Shown here: positions 14,364-23,697 of the stretch, one piece after another | Position numbering within the stretch: position 1 is the first letter of the stretch | Layout: the number at the start of each line of letters is the position of its first letter | Origin: an uncultured Lachnospiraceae bacterium | GTDB taxonomy: Bacteria > Bacillota > Clostridia > Lachnospirales > Lachnospiraceae | Length of the DNA stretch: 41,433 nt | Assembly (NCBI GenBank): GCA_947593735.1 | Contig: CANQDT010000021.1 | Location: 1 to 41,433 of the forward strand | Reading direction: 5' to 3' | Made by a program: the position numbers and the translations under genes | The notes under the pieces: model-generated | The model's database searches: none | What the model saw: only the letters and a program-made list of their open reading frames with translations | What the model was told of the DNA's origin: nothing

Positions 14364-17300
14364 ATGGGAAGAAGGCGACGCAGAAGGTGGCTTGCGGCGG
14401 CAATGGCGGTTGTGCTTGCGGTTCCGGCGAACCTGCAGGCGGTCCTGCCGGCAAAAGCGGCGGAGAAGCAGCAGGTTTTTTATGAGGATATCCGTCCATT
14501 TTATTTAGTCGATTGCGGGGATTTTGACGTGACGACGCCTCCGGAGGGGGAGGATTTTGGAACATATCAGAGCGTGACCGAACAGGTTTACGGCGAGGAC
14601 GCGCGGACGGGATACGCATGGGGAATCGTGGACGACTACGGGGTCGAACCGCCGGAGGATAATAAGCAGGAGAGCAACGGAAAAGGCATCCGGACCGACT
14701 GGACATGGGCGCATGAAAACGGCGGATGGACTGTGGATTCCCCGAAGACGTCAACCAACCGGTATACAAAGAACCAGTATGAAAACAGGGCGACGTTTGG
14801 GGAGGAAAGGAAGCTGGATTATGCGTTTGCGCTTCCTGAAGGGACGTACGACGTTGAAACGCTGTGCGTTGACCCGTGGAACGTATCGACGCATCCGACC
14901 GCATGGCTCAATTATGGAAAAGGCGATCAGACGCAATTTGAGGATTTCGCCGTCAATCAGGTGCGCAGACAGCGGATCACATTGGACGGCGGCGGGGAGC
15001 TGACCGTGAATTTCCGGGGAACCGGGGATACATTGGCGGTCAATACCGCTTATATCCAGATCACCGACGCGAAGTATCAGGGCATGTACGAGTGTTACCG
15101 GGATCTGAAGGTCGCGAACCGGGTGACGGCGGATTTTGTGCTTCCGCAGTCCGGGAACGCGTCCGTGAGCTGGCGTTCCGATAACAGCGCGATCGAGATT
15201 CAGGGAGATCAGGCGGTCGTGACGCGCTCCGGATCGGATCAGGAGGTTGTGCTGACAGCGGAGATTTCCAATGAGGAGTATAAAGTGGAAAAAGAATTTC
15301 ATGTGACCGTCCCGGCGGAGAACGGCGGGGAATCCGGGGCAGGCATCCGGAATTTTCCGAATGAAGCGGTGACGGTGACGGACAGTTATTATCAAAATTC
15401 ATATGACAGGGAAGTGGACTATCTTCTGAGCCTGGATGTGGACCGCCTGCTCGCCGGATTCAGGGAAACGGCGGCATACGCGGCGGGATACGGCGACGCG
15501 GAGCGCGCGGCGTTCATGAAGCAGAAAACGCGGTACGACGGCTGGGAGAATACGAACATCGGCGGCCATACGGGCGGACACTATATGTCGGCGATCGCCC
15601 AGGCGTACTGTAACCCGGACGCGGACGAAGAACAGAAGCGCGCGCTGCTGGACAAGATCAACGCGATCGCGGACGGGCTGAAAGAATGTCAGGAAATGAC
15701 GAAAGGGAGCGAAGCCTGCAAAGAAGGATTTTTGTTTGGCGCGACGATCCAGAATACCCGCGTCCTTGAGAGCCAGTTTAATCAGTATGACGGCCAGGGA
15801 ACGGGCAGTTCGGATTGGGTGGCGTGGTATACGATGCACAAGATCCTTGCCGGGCTGGTGGACCTGTACAAATACGCGGACAATGAAACCGCGTTGGAGG
15901 TAGCGGTCAATCTCGGGCTTTGGGTATACAACCGCGCCGATCAGTGGAGCGAGGCGGTGAAGCAGAAGGTATTAAATGTGGAATACGGCGGCATGAACGA
16001 CGCGCTGTATGAATTGTACGCCTGCATAGAAGCCAGGGACGACTATCGGCAGTATTGCCCGCAGATCAGGCGCGCCGCGGAGCAGTTCGACGAGGTAAGC
16101 CTGTTTGAGACGGTCGCGAAAGGCGGCGCGAATGTGCTCGACGGCAGGCACGCGAATACGACGATCCCGAAATTTATCGGGGCGTTAAAGAGATATATGG
16201 TTCTTGGCGAGGGGGAAGAGCGATATCTGGAATACGCGGAAAAATTCTGGGAGATGGTCGTCGCCCATCATACGTATGTCACGGGCGGAAACAGCGAGAA
16301 TGAGCATTTCGGCAGGGACGATATCCTGTATGGGGAACGCACGACTGTCAACTGCGAGACGTGCAATACCTACAATATGCTCAAGCTGACGCGGGAACTG
16401 TTTAAGATCACCGGCGACCGGAAATACGCGGATTATTATGAGAATACGCTGATTAACGCGATCATGTCGTCCCAGAACCCGGAAACGGGCATGAGTATGT
16501 ATTTCCAGCCGATGGCGACGGGATATCAGAAAGTGTTCGGGAAACCGTATACGGATTTCTGGTGCTGCACGGGAAGCGGCATGGAAAACTTTGTAAAACT
16601 GAACGACAGCATTTATTTCCATATGGACGACAGCGTGATCGTCAACCAGTATTTGAGTTCCGACCTTGTATGGGAGGAAAAAAATGTGAAGCTCACGCAG
16701 ACGTCCGGGATCCAGGATCTTTCTTCCGAACAGTCGGAGATCCGGGTGGAAGCGGTCGATCCGGGACAGGAGGCGTCGGTGGATATCGCGCTGCGGATCC
16801 CGGACTGGGTGGCGGATCAGGGAAATACGATGATGCTCACCCTGAACGGCGAGCCGGTTCCGGATCCGGAAGGATTTGATTTTGAAGGAAAAGCGGGAGG
16901 CGCGTCCGATGCGTATTATGTGGTTCACGCGCAGGCGGGGGACGTCATTACCGTCCATACGCCGATGGAAGCGGTCGCGTACAATCTTCCGGACGGAAAC
17001 GGAAAAGATACGTATGCGTTTAAATACGGACCGGTTATGCTGAGCGCGAAAATCGGGCACGACCCGGCGTATCAGACCGAAGCGTCCCACGGCATTATGG
17101 TCCGCCGGGCTTCCACGAGCGCGGTGACGAGCGAGCGGATCGGGATCTACGACGCGGAATCGGTCGAGGAGTATATGGCGAATATCAATGACAATCTGGT
17201 GCGCACGACCGGAGCGACGTTCCGGCTGCGCGGCGCGAACTGCAATTATGACTTTGTTCCGCATTACAGCCAGTATACGGATAATTACGGCATTTACTGG

Positions 17301-18974
17301 ACGTATTATGTCGGGGAGAAAGATTCGGATTCGATCATCAGCGAGAAAGACATCAACCGGAAGAACCGCGTGATCGTGGACAGTCTGCAGGCGGGCTACG
17401 GGCAGTATGAGCCGGGTCTGGATACGGGAACAGGGAATGTCGGAAGCTCGCTCGACCATACGAGATATGCCGAGCCGGGCGGATATTTTGAATATGAGAT
17501 CAAAGTCGACGGCACGGAAACGAATGATCTGCTGTTGACCCTGCGCCGGGAGGACGACGGGAAACCGTTGAAGGTGTCGGCAGGAGGGGCCGTCCTGTAT
17601 GAGACGCAGTCGCTCGACAGCGGCGGGGCGGACGTGATCCAGGGAATGTTGTCCGACAGTGATTTTGAACGGTATTATCAGATCCGGATCGAGATCCCGC
17701 AGGATGTGGCGGATACGCGGTATCAGAACAGCCAGGGGGACGACGTCGTCCGGTTCCGGTTTGAGGGGACGGACGCGAAAGCGTCGGCGTGCCTGTATAA
17801 CTGGCAGTATTGCGTGAGGAAGTACGCGGATGAGAACCATCTGAAATCCCTCAAAGTAAACGGGACGGCGGTGGACCTCCGCGACGGAAGCTATACGCTT
17901 AACCTGCCCGGCGACGCGGATACCTTTTCCGTGGAGGCGGAGATCACGGACAACAGGGGATATGTCGCGGTAGACGGAAAGGCGATCGAGGAAAACAGGC
18001 AGGCGGATATCCCGGTTACCGGATACAGCGGAACGTATCAGGTTCAGGTGTTCGCGGAGAATTTTGAGAAGACGGAAGAAGTCCGGCTGATCGTGAACCT
18101 GGATACGTCGTCCGTCGATTTCAGCGGGCATATCAAACGGTATTATTCCTTTGACGGGGAGCTTACGGGCGCCGTGCCGGTGCAGAAAGCAACGGTTCCC
18201 TCTCCGACGGAGCGGACGGCGGCTTATACGGACGGCGCGGCGGAGACGACCGGGAAAGCGCTCGCGATGGACGGCACATACGGGCTCGCGCTCGGAGACG
18301 CGGCGGAGCTTGGGGAGAGTTATACGATCTCGTACTGGATGAAGCCGGATCAGATCGGAAAGGACGTCGACCCGACGTTCTGCGCGGGCGTGTTCGACCC
18401 GGAATATTGGCTCAGCGCGACGTTTGACGCGAAGATCTGGTCGAGAAAGAGCGGTTATATCGCGACGCCAGCGGCGAACTGCTACCGGCAGGGAACCTGG
18501 CAGTATGTGACGATCGTGGTGGACGGCGAACGCGCGGGGACGCAGGATGGAACCGTGACCGGCACGCTGTATGTCAATGGCGAAGCGGTATCGGAGGGCG
18601 ACGTGGCGGCAGGCGTCATGACTGCCCCGAATGCCGCGCTGTATTTCGGCGTCAACCGCTGGGACGCGTATTTTAAGGGCGCGGTAGACGAACTGCTCCT
18701 GCTCGACGTCGCTTTGAAGCCGAAAGATATTTCCGCGTTTATGGACGGGAGCATCGGCGCGGACGGGTTCTTCCGGGACGGCGTGAAGTATGGCGATATC
18801 AACCGCGACAGCCAGGTGACGGCGGTCGACGCGCTGCTGCTGTTAAACGGCGTGGTCGGCGGCGTGCCGGACGCGGAGAAGGAGATTTATGACGTCAACC
18901 GGGACGGCAGCGTGGATGTGAAGGATGTGGAAGCGGCGCTCCGGCTTGCCGCGGACAGGAAAAAATATAAATAA
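14364..18974 (+). CDS. Secreted GH127 beta-L-arabinofuranosidase-type enzyme with LamG and dockerin
   Basis: 1536 residues from the ATG at 14364 (AAGGAGG upstream; an ATG 11 codons earlier lacks a site). Signal peptide with an Arg-rich start; malectin-like head (about 35-237) and Ig-like domain (240-325) as in cassette 4. The GH127 (formerly DUF1680) catalytic domain starts near 328. Its hallmark zinc/cysteine site is present: Glu665 and Cys667 in NCETC, and Cys734-Cys735 in FWCCTGSG, matching Glu338, Cys340, Cys417 and Cys418 of Bifidobacterium HypBA1. GH127 enzymes release beta-L-arabinofuranose from plant glycoproteins and related glycans. A LamG domain (about 1256-1470) and a type I dockerin (about 1475-1536; GDINRDSQVTAVDALLLL and VNRDGSVDVKDVEAAL) follow. 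No tail domain or mini-gene follows, unlike the four genes before it. Confidence 0.93.
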   Translation: MGRRRRRRWLAAAMAVVLAVPANLQAVLPAKAAEKQQVFYEDIRPFYLVDCGDFDVTTPPEGEDFGTYQSVTEQVYGEDARTGYAWGIVDDYGVEPPEDNKQESNGKGIRTDWTWAHENGGWTVDSPKTSTNRYTKNQYENRATFGEERKLDYAFALPEGTYDVETLCVDPWNVSTHPTAWLNYGKGDQTQFEDFAVNQVRRQRITLDGGGELTVNFRGTGDTLAVNTAYIQITDAKYQGMYECYRDLKVANRVTADFVLPQSGNASVSWRSDNSAIEIQGDQAVVTRSGSDQEVVLTAEISNEEYKVEKEFHVTVPAENGGESGAGIRNFPNEAVTVTDSYYQNSYDREVDYLLSLDVDRLLAGFRETAAYAAGYGDAERAAFMKQKTRYDGWENTNIGGHTGGHYMSAIAQAYCNPDADEEQKRALLDKINAIADGLKECQEMTKGSEACKEGFLFGATIQNTRVLESQFNQYDGQGTGSSDWVAWYTMHKILAGLVDLYKYADNETALEVAVNLGLWVYNRADQWSEAVKQKVLNVEYGGMNDALYELYACIEARDDYRQYCPQIRRAAEQFDEVSLFETVAKGGANVLDGRHANTTIPKFIGALKRYMVLGEGEERYLEYAEKFWEMVVAHHTYVTGGNSENEHFGRDDILYGERTTVNCETCNTYNMLKLTRELFKITGDRKYADYYENTLINAIMSSQNPETGMSMYFQPMATGYQKVFGKPYTDFWCCTGSGMENFVKLNDSIYFHMDDSVIVNQYLSSDLVWEEKNVKLTQTSGIQDLSSEQSEIRVEAVDPGQEASVDIALRIPDWVADQGNTMMLTLNGEPVPDPEGFDFEGKAGGASDAYYVVHAQAGDVITVHTPMEAVAYNLPDGNGKDTYAFKYGPVMLSAKIGHDPAYQTEASHGIMVRRASTSAVTSERIGIYDAESVEEYMANINDNLVRTTGATFRLRGANCNYDFVPHYSQYTDNYGIYWTYYVGEKDSDSIISEKDINRKNRVIVDSLQAGYGQYEPGLDTGTGNVGSSLDHTRYAEPGGYFEYEIKVDGTETNDLLLTLRREDDGKPLKVSAGGAVLYETQSLDSGGADVIQGMLSDSDFERYYQIRIEIPQDVADTRYQNSQGDDVVRFRFEGTDAKASACLYNWQYCVRKYADENHLKSLKVNGTAVDLRDGSYTLNLPGDADTFSVEAEITDNRGYVAVDGKAIEENRQADIPVTGYSGTYQVQVFAENFEKTEEVRLIVNLDTSSVDFSGHIKRYYSFDGELTGAVPVQKATVPSPTERTAAYTDGAAETTGKALAMDGTYGLALGDAAELGESYTISYWMKPDQIGKDVDPTFCAGVFDPEYWLSATFDAKIWSRKSGYIATPAANCYRQGTWQYVTIVVDGERAGTQDGTVTGTLYVNGEAVSEGDVAAGVMTAPNAALYFGVNRWDAYFKGAVDELLLLDVALKPKDISAFMDGSIGADGFFRDGVKYGDINRDSQVTAVDALLLLNGVVGGVPDAEKEIYDVNRDGSVDVKDVEAALRLAADRKKYK

Positions 18975-18975
18975 A

Positions 18976-19069
18976 GACGGGGAAGCCCCGTCAGACTGAC
19001 AAAAGAAAGCTCTGAGATTCGGATGGATCCTTCTTGTTTTGCGATCCGCCGGTTCTCAGGGCTTTTTTT
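18976..19069 (+). terminator. Terminator region after the GH127 gene
   Basis: Two hairpins: GACGGGG/CCCCGTC at 18976-18992, and a long stem from AGCTCTGAGATTCGG (19008) to CCGGTTCTCAGGGCTTTTTTT (ending about 19069). The second ends in seven T and is a convincing intrinsic terminator. It isolates the GntR/ABC operon that follows. Confidence 0.8.
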
Positions 19070-19080
19070 GAAAAAAACAG

Positions 19081-19128
19081 TTGACAGAAGAAATTGTATG
19101 GTCTATACTAACTGTATCAATATTGATA
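19081..19128 (+). promoter_or_regulatory. Promoter and palindromic operator of the GntR/ABC operon
   Basis: TTGACA (19081-19086), a 17-base spacer and TATACT (19104-19109) make a strong promoter. Directly after it is the perfect palindrome TATCAATATTGATA (19115-19128), with imperfect extension on both sides. It overlaps the expected transcript start, so the GntR protein encoded first in the operon could bind there to block its own expression, as YtrA does in Bacillus. Confidence 0.72.
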
Positions 19129-19205
19129 GTACACTTAGAGCAGCAAGGATAATTTCCAACCGGAGGCAGATGTTGGTACGGTAAATGATGAAAGGAGGGA
19201 CATCT

Positions 19206-19583
19206 ATGATTCATCTGGATTATCGGGACGCCCGGCCGATCTATGAGCAGATCAAGGATAAGCTGAGGGCGGAGATCATCGCGGGGAAGATCCTGCCGGA
19301 TGAGAAACTTCCGTCTGTCCGGGAACTCGCGGTAAAGCTGGTCATCAATCCGAATACGATCCAGCGGGCGTACCGGGAGCTGGAAGCGGAAGGATTTCTG
19401 TATTCCGTAGCGGGAAAGGGATCGTTTGCTTCCGCGAACCAGGCGGCAAATGAGGCGCGGATGGATACAGTCTTAAAACAGATCACGCCGATGATCGCGG
19501 AATTGCGGGAGCTGGGGATGAAAGAGCCGGAGCTTCTGGAGCATATTTCCCATATTTATGAAGGAGGAAGTCAGGATGATTGA
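19206..19583 (+). CDS. GntR-family transcriptional regulator, YtrA subfamily
   Basis: 125 residues from the ATG at 19206, which has AAAGGAGGG upstream. The winged helix-turn-helix covers residues 5-75 (RPIYEQIKDKLRAEI, LPSVRELAVKLVINPNTIQRAYRELE), followed by a short helical C-terminal part without ligand-binding domain. That, with the length and position before an ABC transporter, is typical of the YtrA subfamily, repressors often induced by cell-envelope stress. The stop codon overlaps the start of the ATPase gene, so the two are translationally coupled. The palindrome at 19115 is the likely operator. Confidence 0.9.
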   Translation: MIHLDYRDARPIYEQIKDKLRAEIIAGKILPDEKLPSVRELAVKLVINPNTIQRAYRELEAEGFLYSVAGKGSFASANQAANEARMDTVLKQITPMIAELRELGMKEPELLEHISHIYEGGSQDD

Positions 19584-20310
19584 GATAAAAAATGTCACAA
19601 AGTCTTTTGGAACGTTCCGGGCGCTGGACGGCGTGGATATGAATGTCCGGAAAGGAACCGTTTACGGGCTGGTCGGACCGAACGGCGCGGGCAAGACGAC
19701 GCTGCTGCAGTGCCTGACCGGCGTATACCGGACCGACTCCGGGTCGATCACGGTTGACGGGCAGCCGGTGTATGAAAATTCGGATGTCAAGGAGCGGATG
19801 GTGTATATTCCCGATGAACTGTATTATTTTTCGCAGGCGAACACGCGCGATATGATGAAATATTACCGCGGCATTTACCGGAATTTTGATATGGACCGGT
19901 TTGAGCGGCTGAAGGAGGCGTTTCCCGCGGTGGATGTGAAGCGGCCGATCCGCAAATTATCGAAAGGGATGCGGAAACAGGTATCGTTCTGGCTTTCCAT
20001 CTGCTGCAGACCGGAAGTGGTCATTCTGGACGAGCCGGTGGACGGGCTGGATCCGGTCATGCGCCATCAGATCTGGAGCTTCCTGCTGTCGGACGTGTCC
20101 ATAAACGGAACGACGGTGGTCGTATCGTCGCACAACCTGAGAGAGCTGGAGGACGTATGCAGCTATGTCGGCATCATGAACAACGGGAAGATCCTGTCTG
20201 CGCAGCCGATGGAGGCAATCGAGGAAAATCTGGGATCCATGAGCCTGGAAGAATACTTTATTCAAATGGTAGGAGGAGAGAACTATGAAGTCAAAGATAT
20301 CCTTGTTTAA
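19576..20310 (+). CDS. ABC transporter ATP-binding protein
   Basis: 244 residues from the ATG at 19576, which overlaps the GntR gene end by 8 bases and follows AAGGAGG. It shows Walker A GPNGAGKTT, a signature KLSKGMRKQ (a variant of LSGGQ), Walker B VVILDEPVDGLD and the switch His in SSHNL. The YtrB/BcrA-like ATPases work with an ABC-2 permease, here the next gene, in export or in resistance to envelope-active compounds. Its substrate cannot be told from the sequence. The gene end overlaps the permease start by 26 bases. Confidence 0.93.
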   Translation: MIEIKNVTKSFGTFRALDGVDMNVRKGTVYGLVGPNGAGKTTLLQCLTGVYRTDSGSITVDGQPVYENSDVKERMVYIPDELYYFSQANTRDMMKYYRGIYRNFDMDRFERLKEAFPAVDVKRPIRKLSKGMRKQVSFWLSICCRPEVVILDEPVDGLDPVMRHQIWSFLLSDVSINGTTVVVSSHNLRELEDVCSYVGIMNNGKILSAQPMEAIEENLGSMSLEEYFIQMVGGENYEVKDILV

Positions 20311-22147
20311 TCCCACCGTATACTGGAAAAATATAAAACGCTTCTGGCCCGTCTGGACCGTCTATACGATCTATCTGGTACTGCGCTGCCCATGGCGCCT
20401 ATATTATCGCGTGACGACGGCGAATATGTCGGAGCTGATGGATCCGGTGCAGGCGAAAATGGCGTGGATGTCCCAGATGCTGAACGGCATCGACGCGGAT
20501 ATCCTCATCCTGATCTGCATGGGGCTGATCTGCGCCGCCGCGGTCTGGTCGTATCTTTACCGGCAGAAAAGCAGTACGTTTGTCCATTCGCTCCCGCTCC
20601 GGAGGCATACGCTGTTTTTGACGAACATCCTCTCCGGGCTGAGCATGATCGTGATACCGACGGTCTTCGCGTACGGCTGCGGGATGCTGGTCGCCGCCGC
20701 GTATCATTATCCCAATATCGCGCAGATGGCAAAGGCAATGGGAATTTTGATCTGTGTCGGGATTTTGTTTTTCGGGATGGCGTCGTTTGTCGCGATGATC
20801 ACGGGAAACCTGCTCGTACTGCCCGCGTTATACGGGGTCTTCCAGTTTGTGCTCGCGTATCTGTACGCGATCCTGGAAGCGGCGAAGGAACTGCTGCTCT
20901 TTGGGAGCGGCGGCGGATGGGACATGAAAGACTGGCTTTCTCCTGTCCTCGTCGTGCTGCACCGGACCGGGATTACGTTTACCTACAAGGAAAGCGGGGA
21001 TATTCAGGCGTTTCATATATATGGCGCGCGGACGGCGCTGATCTGCGCGGCGGCAGGGATCGTCATGCTGGCGGCGGCATGGCTGCTCTACCGGAAGCAC
21101 CATACGGAGCGGTGCGGGGATACGATCACGGTACAATGGCTCCGCCCGGTGATCAAATATGGCTTTATCGTATGCTTTGCCCCGCTGATGGCGGCGATAC
21201 TCGGCTCGTTCGGATTGTATGAAGCGATCGGGACAGTGACCGGGAGCAGCCTGCCGACGATCCTCATTCTGCTCTGGATTTCCGGGATATGCGGATATTT
21301 CATAGCGGAAATGCTGCTGCAAAAGACATTCCGGGTATTTGGCAAAACTCATGTCCTGTACTGCCTGATCTTTAATGTCGTTCTGACTGTTCCGGTCCTG
21401 GCGCTCGGGCTGGATGTGTTCGGATATTCCAAATGGGTGCCGGAGACGGGCGAGATCGAGCGGGTCATTCTGAACCGGTCGACCGGCTCGGTCAGCGATC
21501 CGGATGCGGTCGAACAGATCGTCGCGGTGCATCAGGGGATCGCGGACGACCGGACAATGTTCCGTAAGAGGATGATGACGGTGCACGTGCCGGATCCGGA
21601 GGAATGGAATTACCGTTATATTGATCTGACCTATCAGCTGAAAAATGGCAAGGTACGGAGCCGCCATTTTGTGCTCCGGTTTCAGGATGACGAGATGGAC
21701 AGCAGCCTGTACCGCCAGATCAGGGAGATGATGGGACAGCCGAAGGTCGTTTATGCCCGGTATTTTCCGGATCACTTTGAGATCGCGCGGACGGAGGACG
21801 TCTATGTGAACCATTATCTGCCTGAAAGCGACGGGGACGATCTGCCTGAAAGCGACGGGGACGACCAGGAGGTGTCCGACACGGTTACGACCCATTTCCG
21901 GGTTACGCGGGAGGATCGGAAAAAACAGATCTATGACGCGGTCTGCGCGGATATTGAGTCGGGCGCGCTGAAGATCATGGATGAATATTATTCGGATAAA
22001 GAAGCGGTCTATAATGTGCAGATCCCGTATTATTTCGGCGGGGAACAGGAACCGACGCGCTATACCGCCGTCTCCATCGACGTCGGGGAAGATTCCAGGG
22101 AGACGATAAAGATTTTGAACAAACTGGAGAAGTTATATAACCGATAA
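20285..22147 (+). CDS. ABC-2 type permease with large C-terminal extracytoplasmic domain
   Basis: 620 residues, start at 20285 after GTAGGAGG. The first 380 residues hold many hydrophobic segments (for example residues 15-35, 75-95, 117-140, 150-200, 255-272, 290-310, 320-340 and 357-380), with a FVHSLPLRRHTLFLTN loop typical of this permease group. The last 240 residues are soluble and rich in charged residues and hold two copies of LPESDGDD. It is the membrane partner of the preceding ATPase. The C-terminal domain resembles those in uncharacterised clostridial permeases and has no function I can name. Confidence 0.85.
   Translation: MKSKISLFNPTVYWKNIKRFWPVWTVYTIYLVLRCPWRLYYRVTTANMSELMDPVQAKMAWMSQMLNGIDADILILICMGLICAAAVWSYLYRQKSSTFVHSLPLRRHTLFLTNILSGLSMIVIPTVFAYGCGMLVAAAYHYPNIAQMAKAMGILICVGILFFGMASFVAMITGNLLVLPALYGVFQFVLAYLYAILEAAKELLLFGSGGGWDMKDWLSPVLVVLHRTGITFTYKESGDIQAFHIYGARTALICAAAGIVMLAAAWLLYRKHHTERCGDTITVQWLRPVIKYGFIVCFAPLMAAILGSFGLYEAIGTVTGSSLPTILILLWISGICGYFIAEMLLQKTFRVFGKTHVLYCLIFNVVLTVPVLALGLDVFGYSKWVPETGEIERVILNRSTGSVSDPDAVEQIVAVHQGIADDRTMFRKRMMTVHVPDPEEWNYRYIDLTYQLKNGKVRSRHFVLRFQDDEMDSSLYRQIREMMGQPKVVYARYFPDHFEIARTEDVYVNHYLPESDGDDLPESDGDDQEVSDTVTTHFRVTREDRKKQIYDAVCADIESGALKIMDEYYSDKEAVYNVQIPYYFGGEQEPTRYTAVSIDVGEDSRETIKILNKLEKLYNR
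21818..21865 (+). repeat. 24-bp in-frame tandem duplication
   Basis: Two adjacent 24-base units coding LPESDGDD differ at only the last base. A recent tandem duplication in a surface loop of the permease, reading frame preserved. Confidence 0.85.
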
Positions 22148-22241
22148 GAACCGTCAGAGAAAACCAAAAACTGCTGGCACCCTGACAGCCCTCTTTACAT
22201 TTCCCTTCTTTTTTGGTACAGTAACAGGGTGTCAGGATCGC

Positions 22242-22267
22242 AGAGCCGGCGCTGCCGCGCCGGCTCT
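22242..22267. terminator. Perfect GC hairpin between permease and mrp
   Basis: AGAGCCGGCGC (22242-22252) and GCGCCGGCTCT (22257-22267) pair over 11 bp around a 4-base loop, followed by GTCTTTC. It is probably the end of the ABC operon transcript; the T-run is weak. A second inverted pair, CCTGACA (about 22182) and TGTCAGG (about 22230), lies just before it. Confidence 0.6.
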
Positions 22268-22326
22268 GTCTTTCAATATGAGAATCTTTCAATCATTGAG
22301 AAAAGAAAGAAATGAGGAGAACAGCC

Positions 22327-23193
22327 ATGAGCGAATCATTTGAACAGGAACAGGCGTCGGGATGCGACCACAACTGTTCCGGATGCAGCGCAAGCTGCGG
22401 CTCCCGGCAATCGGAACAGACGGATTTCCGGGAGACATTGAACCAGTACAGCACAGTGAAAAAGGTGATCGGCGTCGTCAGCGGAAAGGGAGGCGTCGGG
22501 AAATCCTTTTTGACGTCCTATCTCGCCGTTTTGCTGAACCGCAGAGGATACCGGGTCGGCGTCCTGGACGCGGATATCACGGGTCCGTCTGTCCCCAGGG
22601 CATTCGGCGTCCGTGAGATCAGCGATATGAGTGATCTGGGGATCGTGCCGGCGCAGACGGAGAGCGGGATCGAGATCATGTCGCTGAATCTGATCATCGA
22701 TGACGAGGAACAGCCCGTCGTATGGAGAGGACCGGTCATCGCGGGAACGGTGCGCCAGTTCTGGAGCGAGGTATTCTGGGGCGATCTCGACGTGATGCTC
22801 GTCGATATGCCGCCCGGAACCGGGGACGTCCCGCTGACGGTATACCAGTCGCTTCCGGTCGACGGAGTTCTTGTGGCGACGTCGCCGCAGGAGCTGGTGT
22901 CCATGATCGTCGGCAAGGCGGTCAATATGGCAAAAATGATGAACATTCCGATCCTCGGCGTCGTTGAAAATTACAGCTATGTCGAGTGCGGAAACTGCGG
23001 AGAGAAGATATCCGTATTCGGAGAGAGCCATATCGACCGGATTGCCGGACGATATGGGCTCCCGGTTCTCTCAAGGATTCCGATCCGCCCGGAAATCGCG
23101 CATGCCATGGATCAGGGAAGCATAGAAACGCTTCAGGGAGACTGGCTGGACCTGGCGGCGGATACGATTACCAGCATGCCGGAACGGCAATAG
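22327..23193 (+). CDS. mrp: Mrp/NBP35-family iron-sulfur cluster carrier ATPase
   Basis: 288 residues from the ATG at 22327, with ATGAGGAG upstream. A Cys-rich N-terminus (CDHNCSGCSASC) precedes a deviant Walker A GKGGVGKS at about residue 47, the switch segment LDADITGPSVPRAFG, Walker B MLVDMPPGTGDV and the C-terminal CGNC motif. The CxxC binds a bridging Fe-S cluster in the dimer. Proteins of this family load iron-sulfur clusters onto target enzymes in the cytoplasm. The gene appears to be monocistronic. Its last 61 bases overlap the convergent gene at 23133. Confidence 0.94.
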   Translation: MSESFEQEQASGCDHNCSGCSASCGSRQSEQTDFRETLNQYSTVKKVIGVVSGKGGVGKSFLTSYLAVLLNRRGYRVGVLDADITGPSVPRAFGVREISDMSDLGIVPAQTESGIEIMSLNLIIDDEEQPVVWRGPVIAGTVRQFWSEVFWGDLDVMLVDMPPGTGDVPLTVYQSLPVDGVLVATSPQELVSMIVGKAVNMAKMMNIPILGVVENYSYVECGNCGEKISVFGESHIDRIAGRYGLPVLSRIPIRPEIAHAMDQGSIETLQGDWLDLAADTITSMPERQ

Positions 23194-23537
23194 ACCTCCT
23201 TTTCGTTTAACTCGCGGGAAATCGGGATCTCGCGCCGGTTTTCATAGTCGTACAGGACATAGTCCTGTTCCAGATGATCGGTGTAAGGAATTTCGATCCT
23301 GCCGTCGGTCGAGTGGATCTCCATGCCGTCGAGCTGATAAAATTCGGTATATGCGGCGCTCTGATTCTGTTGCAACGGATACAGGGCGCCGCTGTTTTTT
23401 TGCCGGAGCGCGTAGGAGACCCCGGACGGCGCCTGCTCCGGCGCGGAACCGGGTCTGTCCGTTTTGTGAAGAAAGACGGCGATTGCCGCGGTCACGGCGA
23501 TCAGAAGTAAAATGACGCTGATGATTGTTTTTTTCAT
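23133..23537 (-). CDS. Small membrane-anchored or secreted protein, unknown
   Basis: 134 residues. The start at 23537 has AGGAGG 8 bases upstream, and a promoter lies at 23596-23624. Residues 5-24 (IISVILLLIAVTAAIAVFLH) are a membrane anchor or signal segment, and the rest is polar and outside. I see no recognised domain; the C-terminal part has alternating strands (DYVLYDYENRREIPIS). It is convergent with mrp and overlaps its end by 61 bases, so the extreme C-terminus shares DNA with the other gene. Function is unknown. Confidence 0.72.
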   Translation of the reverse strand: MKKTIISVILLLIAVTAAIAVFLHKTDRPGSAPEQAPSGVSYALRQKNSGALYPLQQNQSAAYTEFYQLDGMEIHSTDGRIEIPYTDHLEQDYVLYDYENRREIPISRELNEKEVYCRSGMLVIVSAARSSQSP

Positions 23538-23595
23538 AATGATATCCTCCTATTGATTGTTATTATGGTGATCTTATCACAAAATCATCATATAT

Positions 23596-23624
23596 ATCAT
23601 ATCGGATATGCGACATTTAATCAA
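23596..23624 (-). promoter_or_regulatory. Promoter of the small membrane protein gene
   Basis: On the minus strand, TTGATT (23624-23619), a 17-base spacer and TATGAT (23601-23596) precede the start codon by about 58 bases. It is a plausible sigma-A promoter. Confidence 0.6.
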
Positions 23625-23697
23625 TAAAGATACACCCTTAGTATGCAATCTGTTTTTGGGTACAATAAAGACAGTATGGAGAAAGGGGAGTATCGGG

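Noticed and set aside
16185-18131. 648-codon minus-strand open frame inside the GH127 gene
   Set aside because: Antisense shadow of GC-rich coding DNA, rich in Arg and His, without family likeness or ribosome site.
19206-22147. GntR/ABC operon as the exporter of the mini-proteins
   Set aside because: It has its own promoter, operator and a terminator before it, and the YtrA-type set is common without such peptides. No direct evidence of a link.
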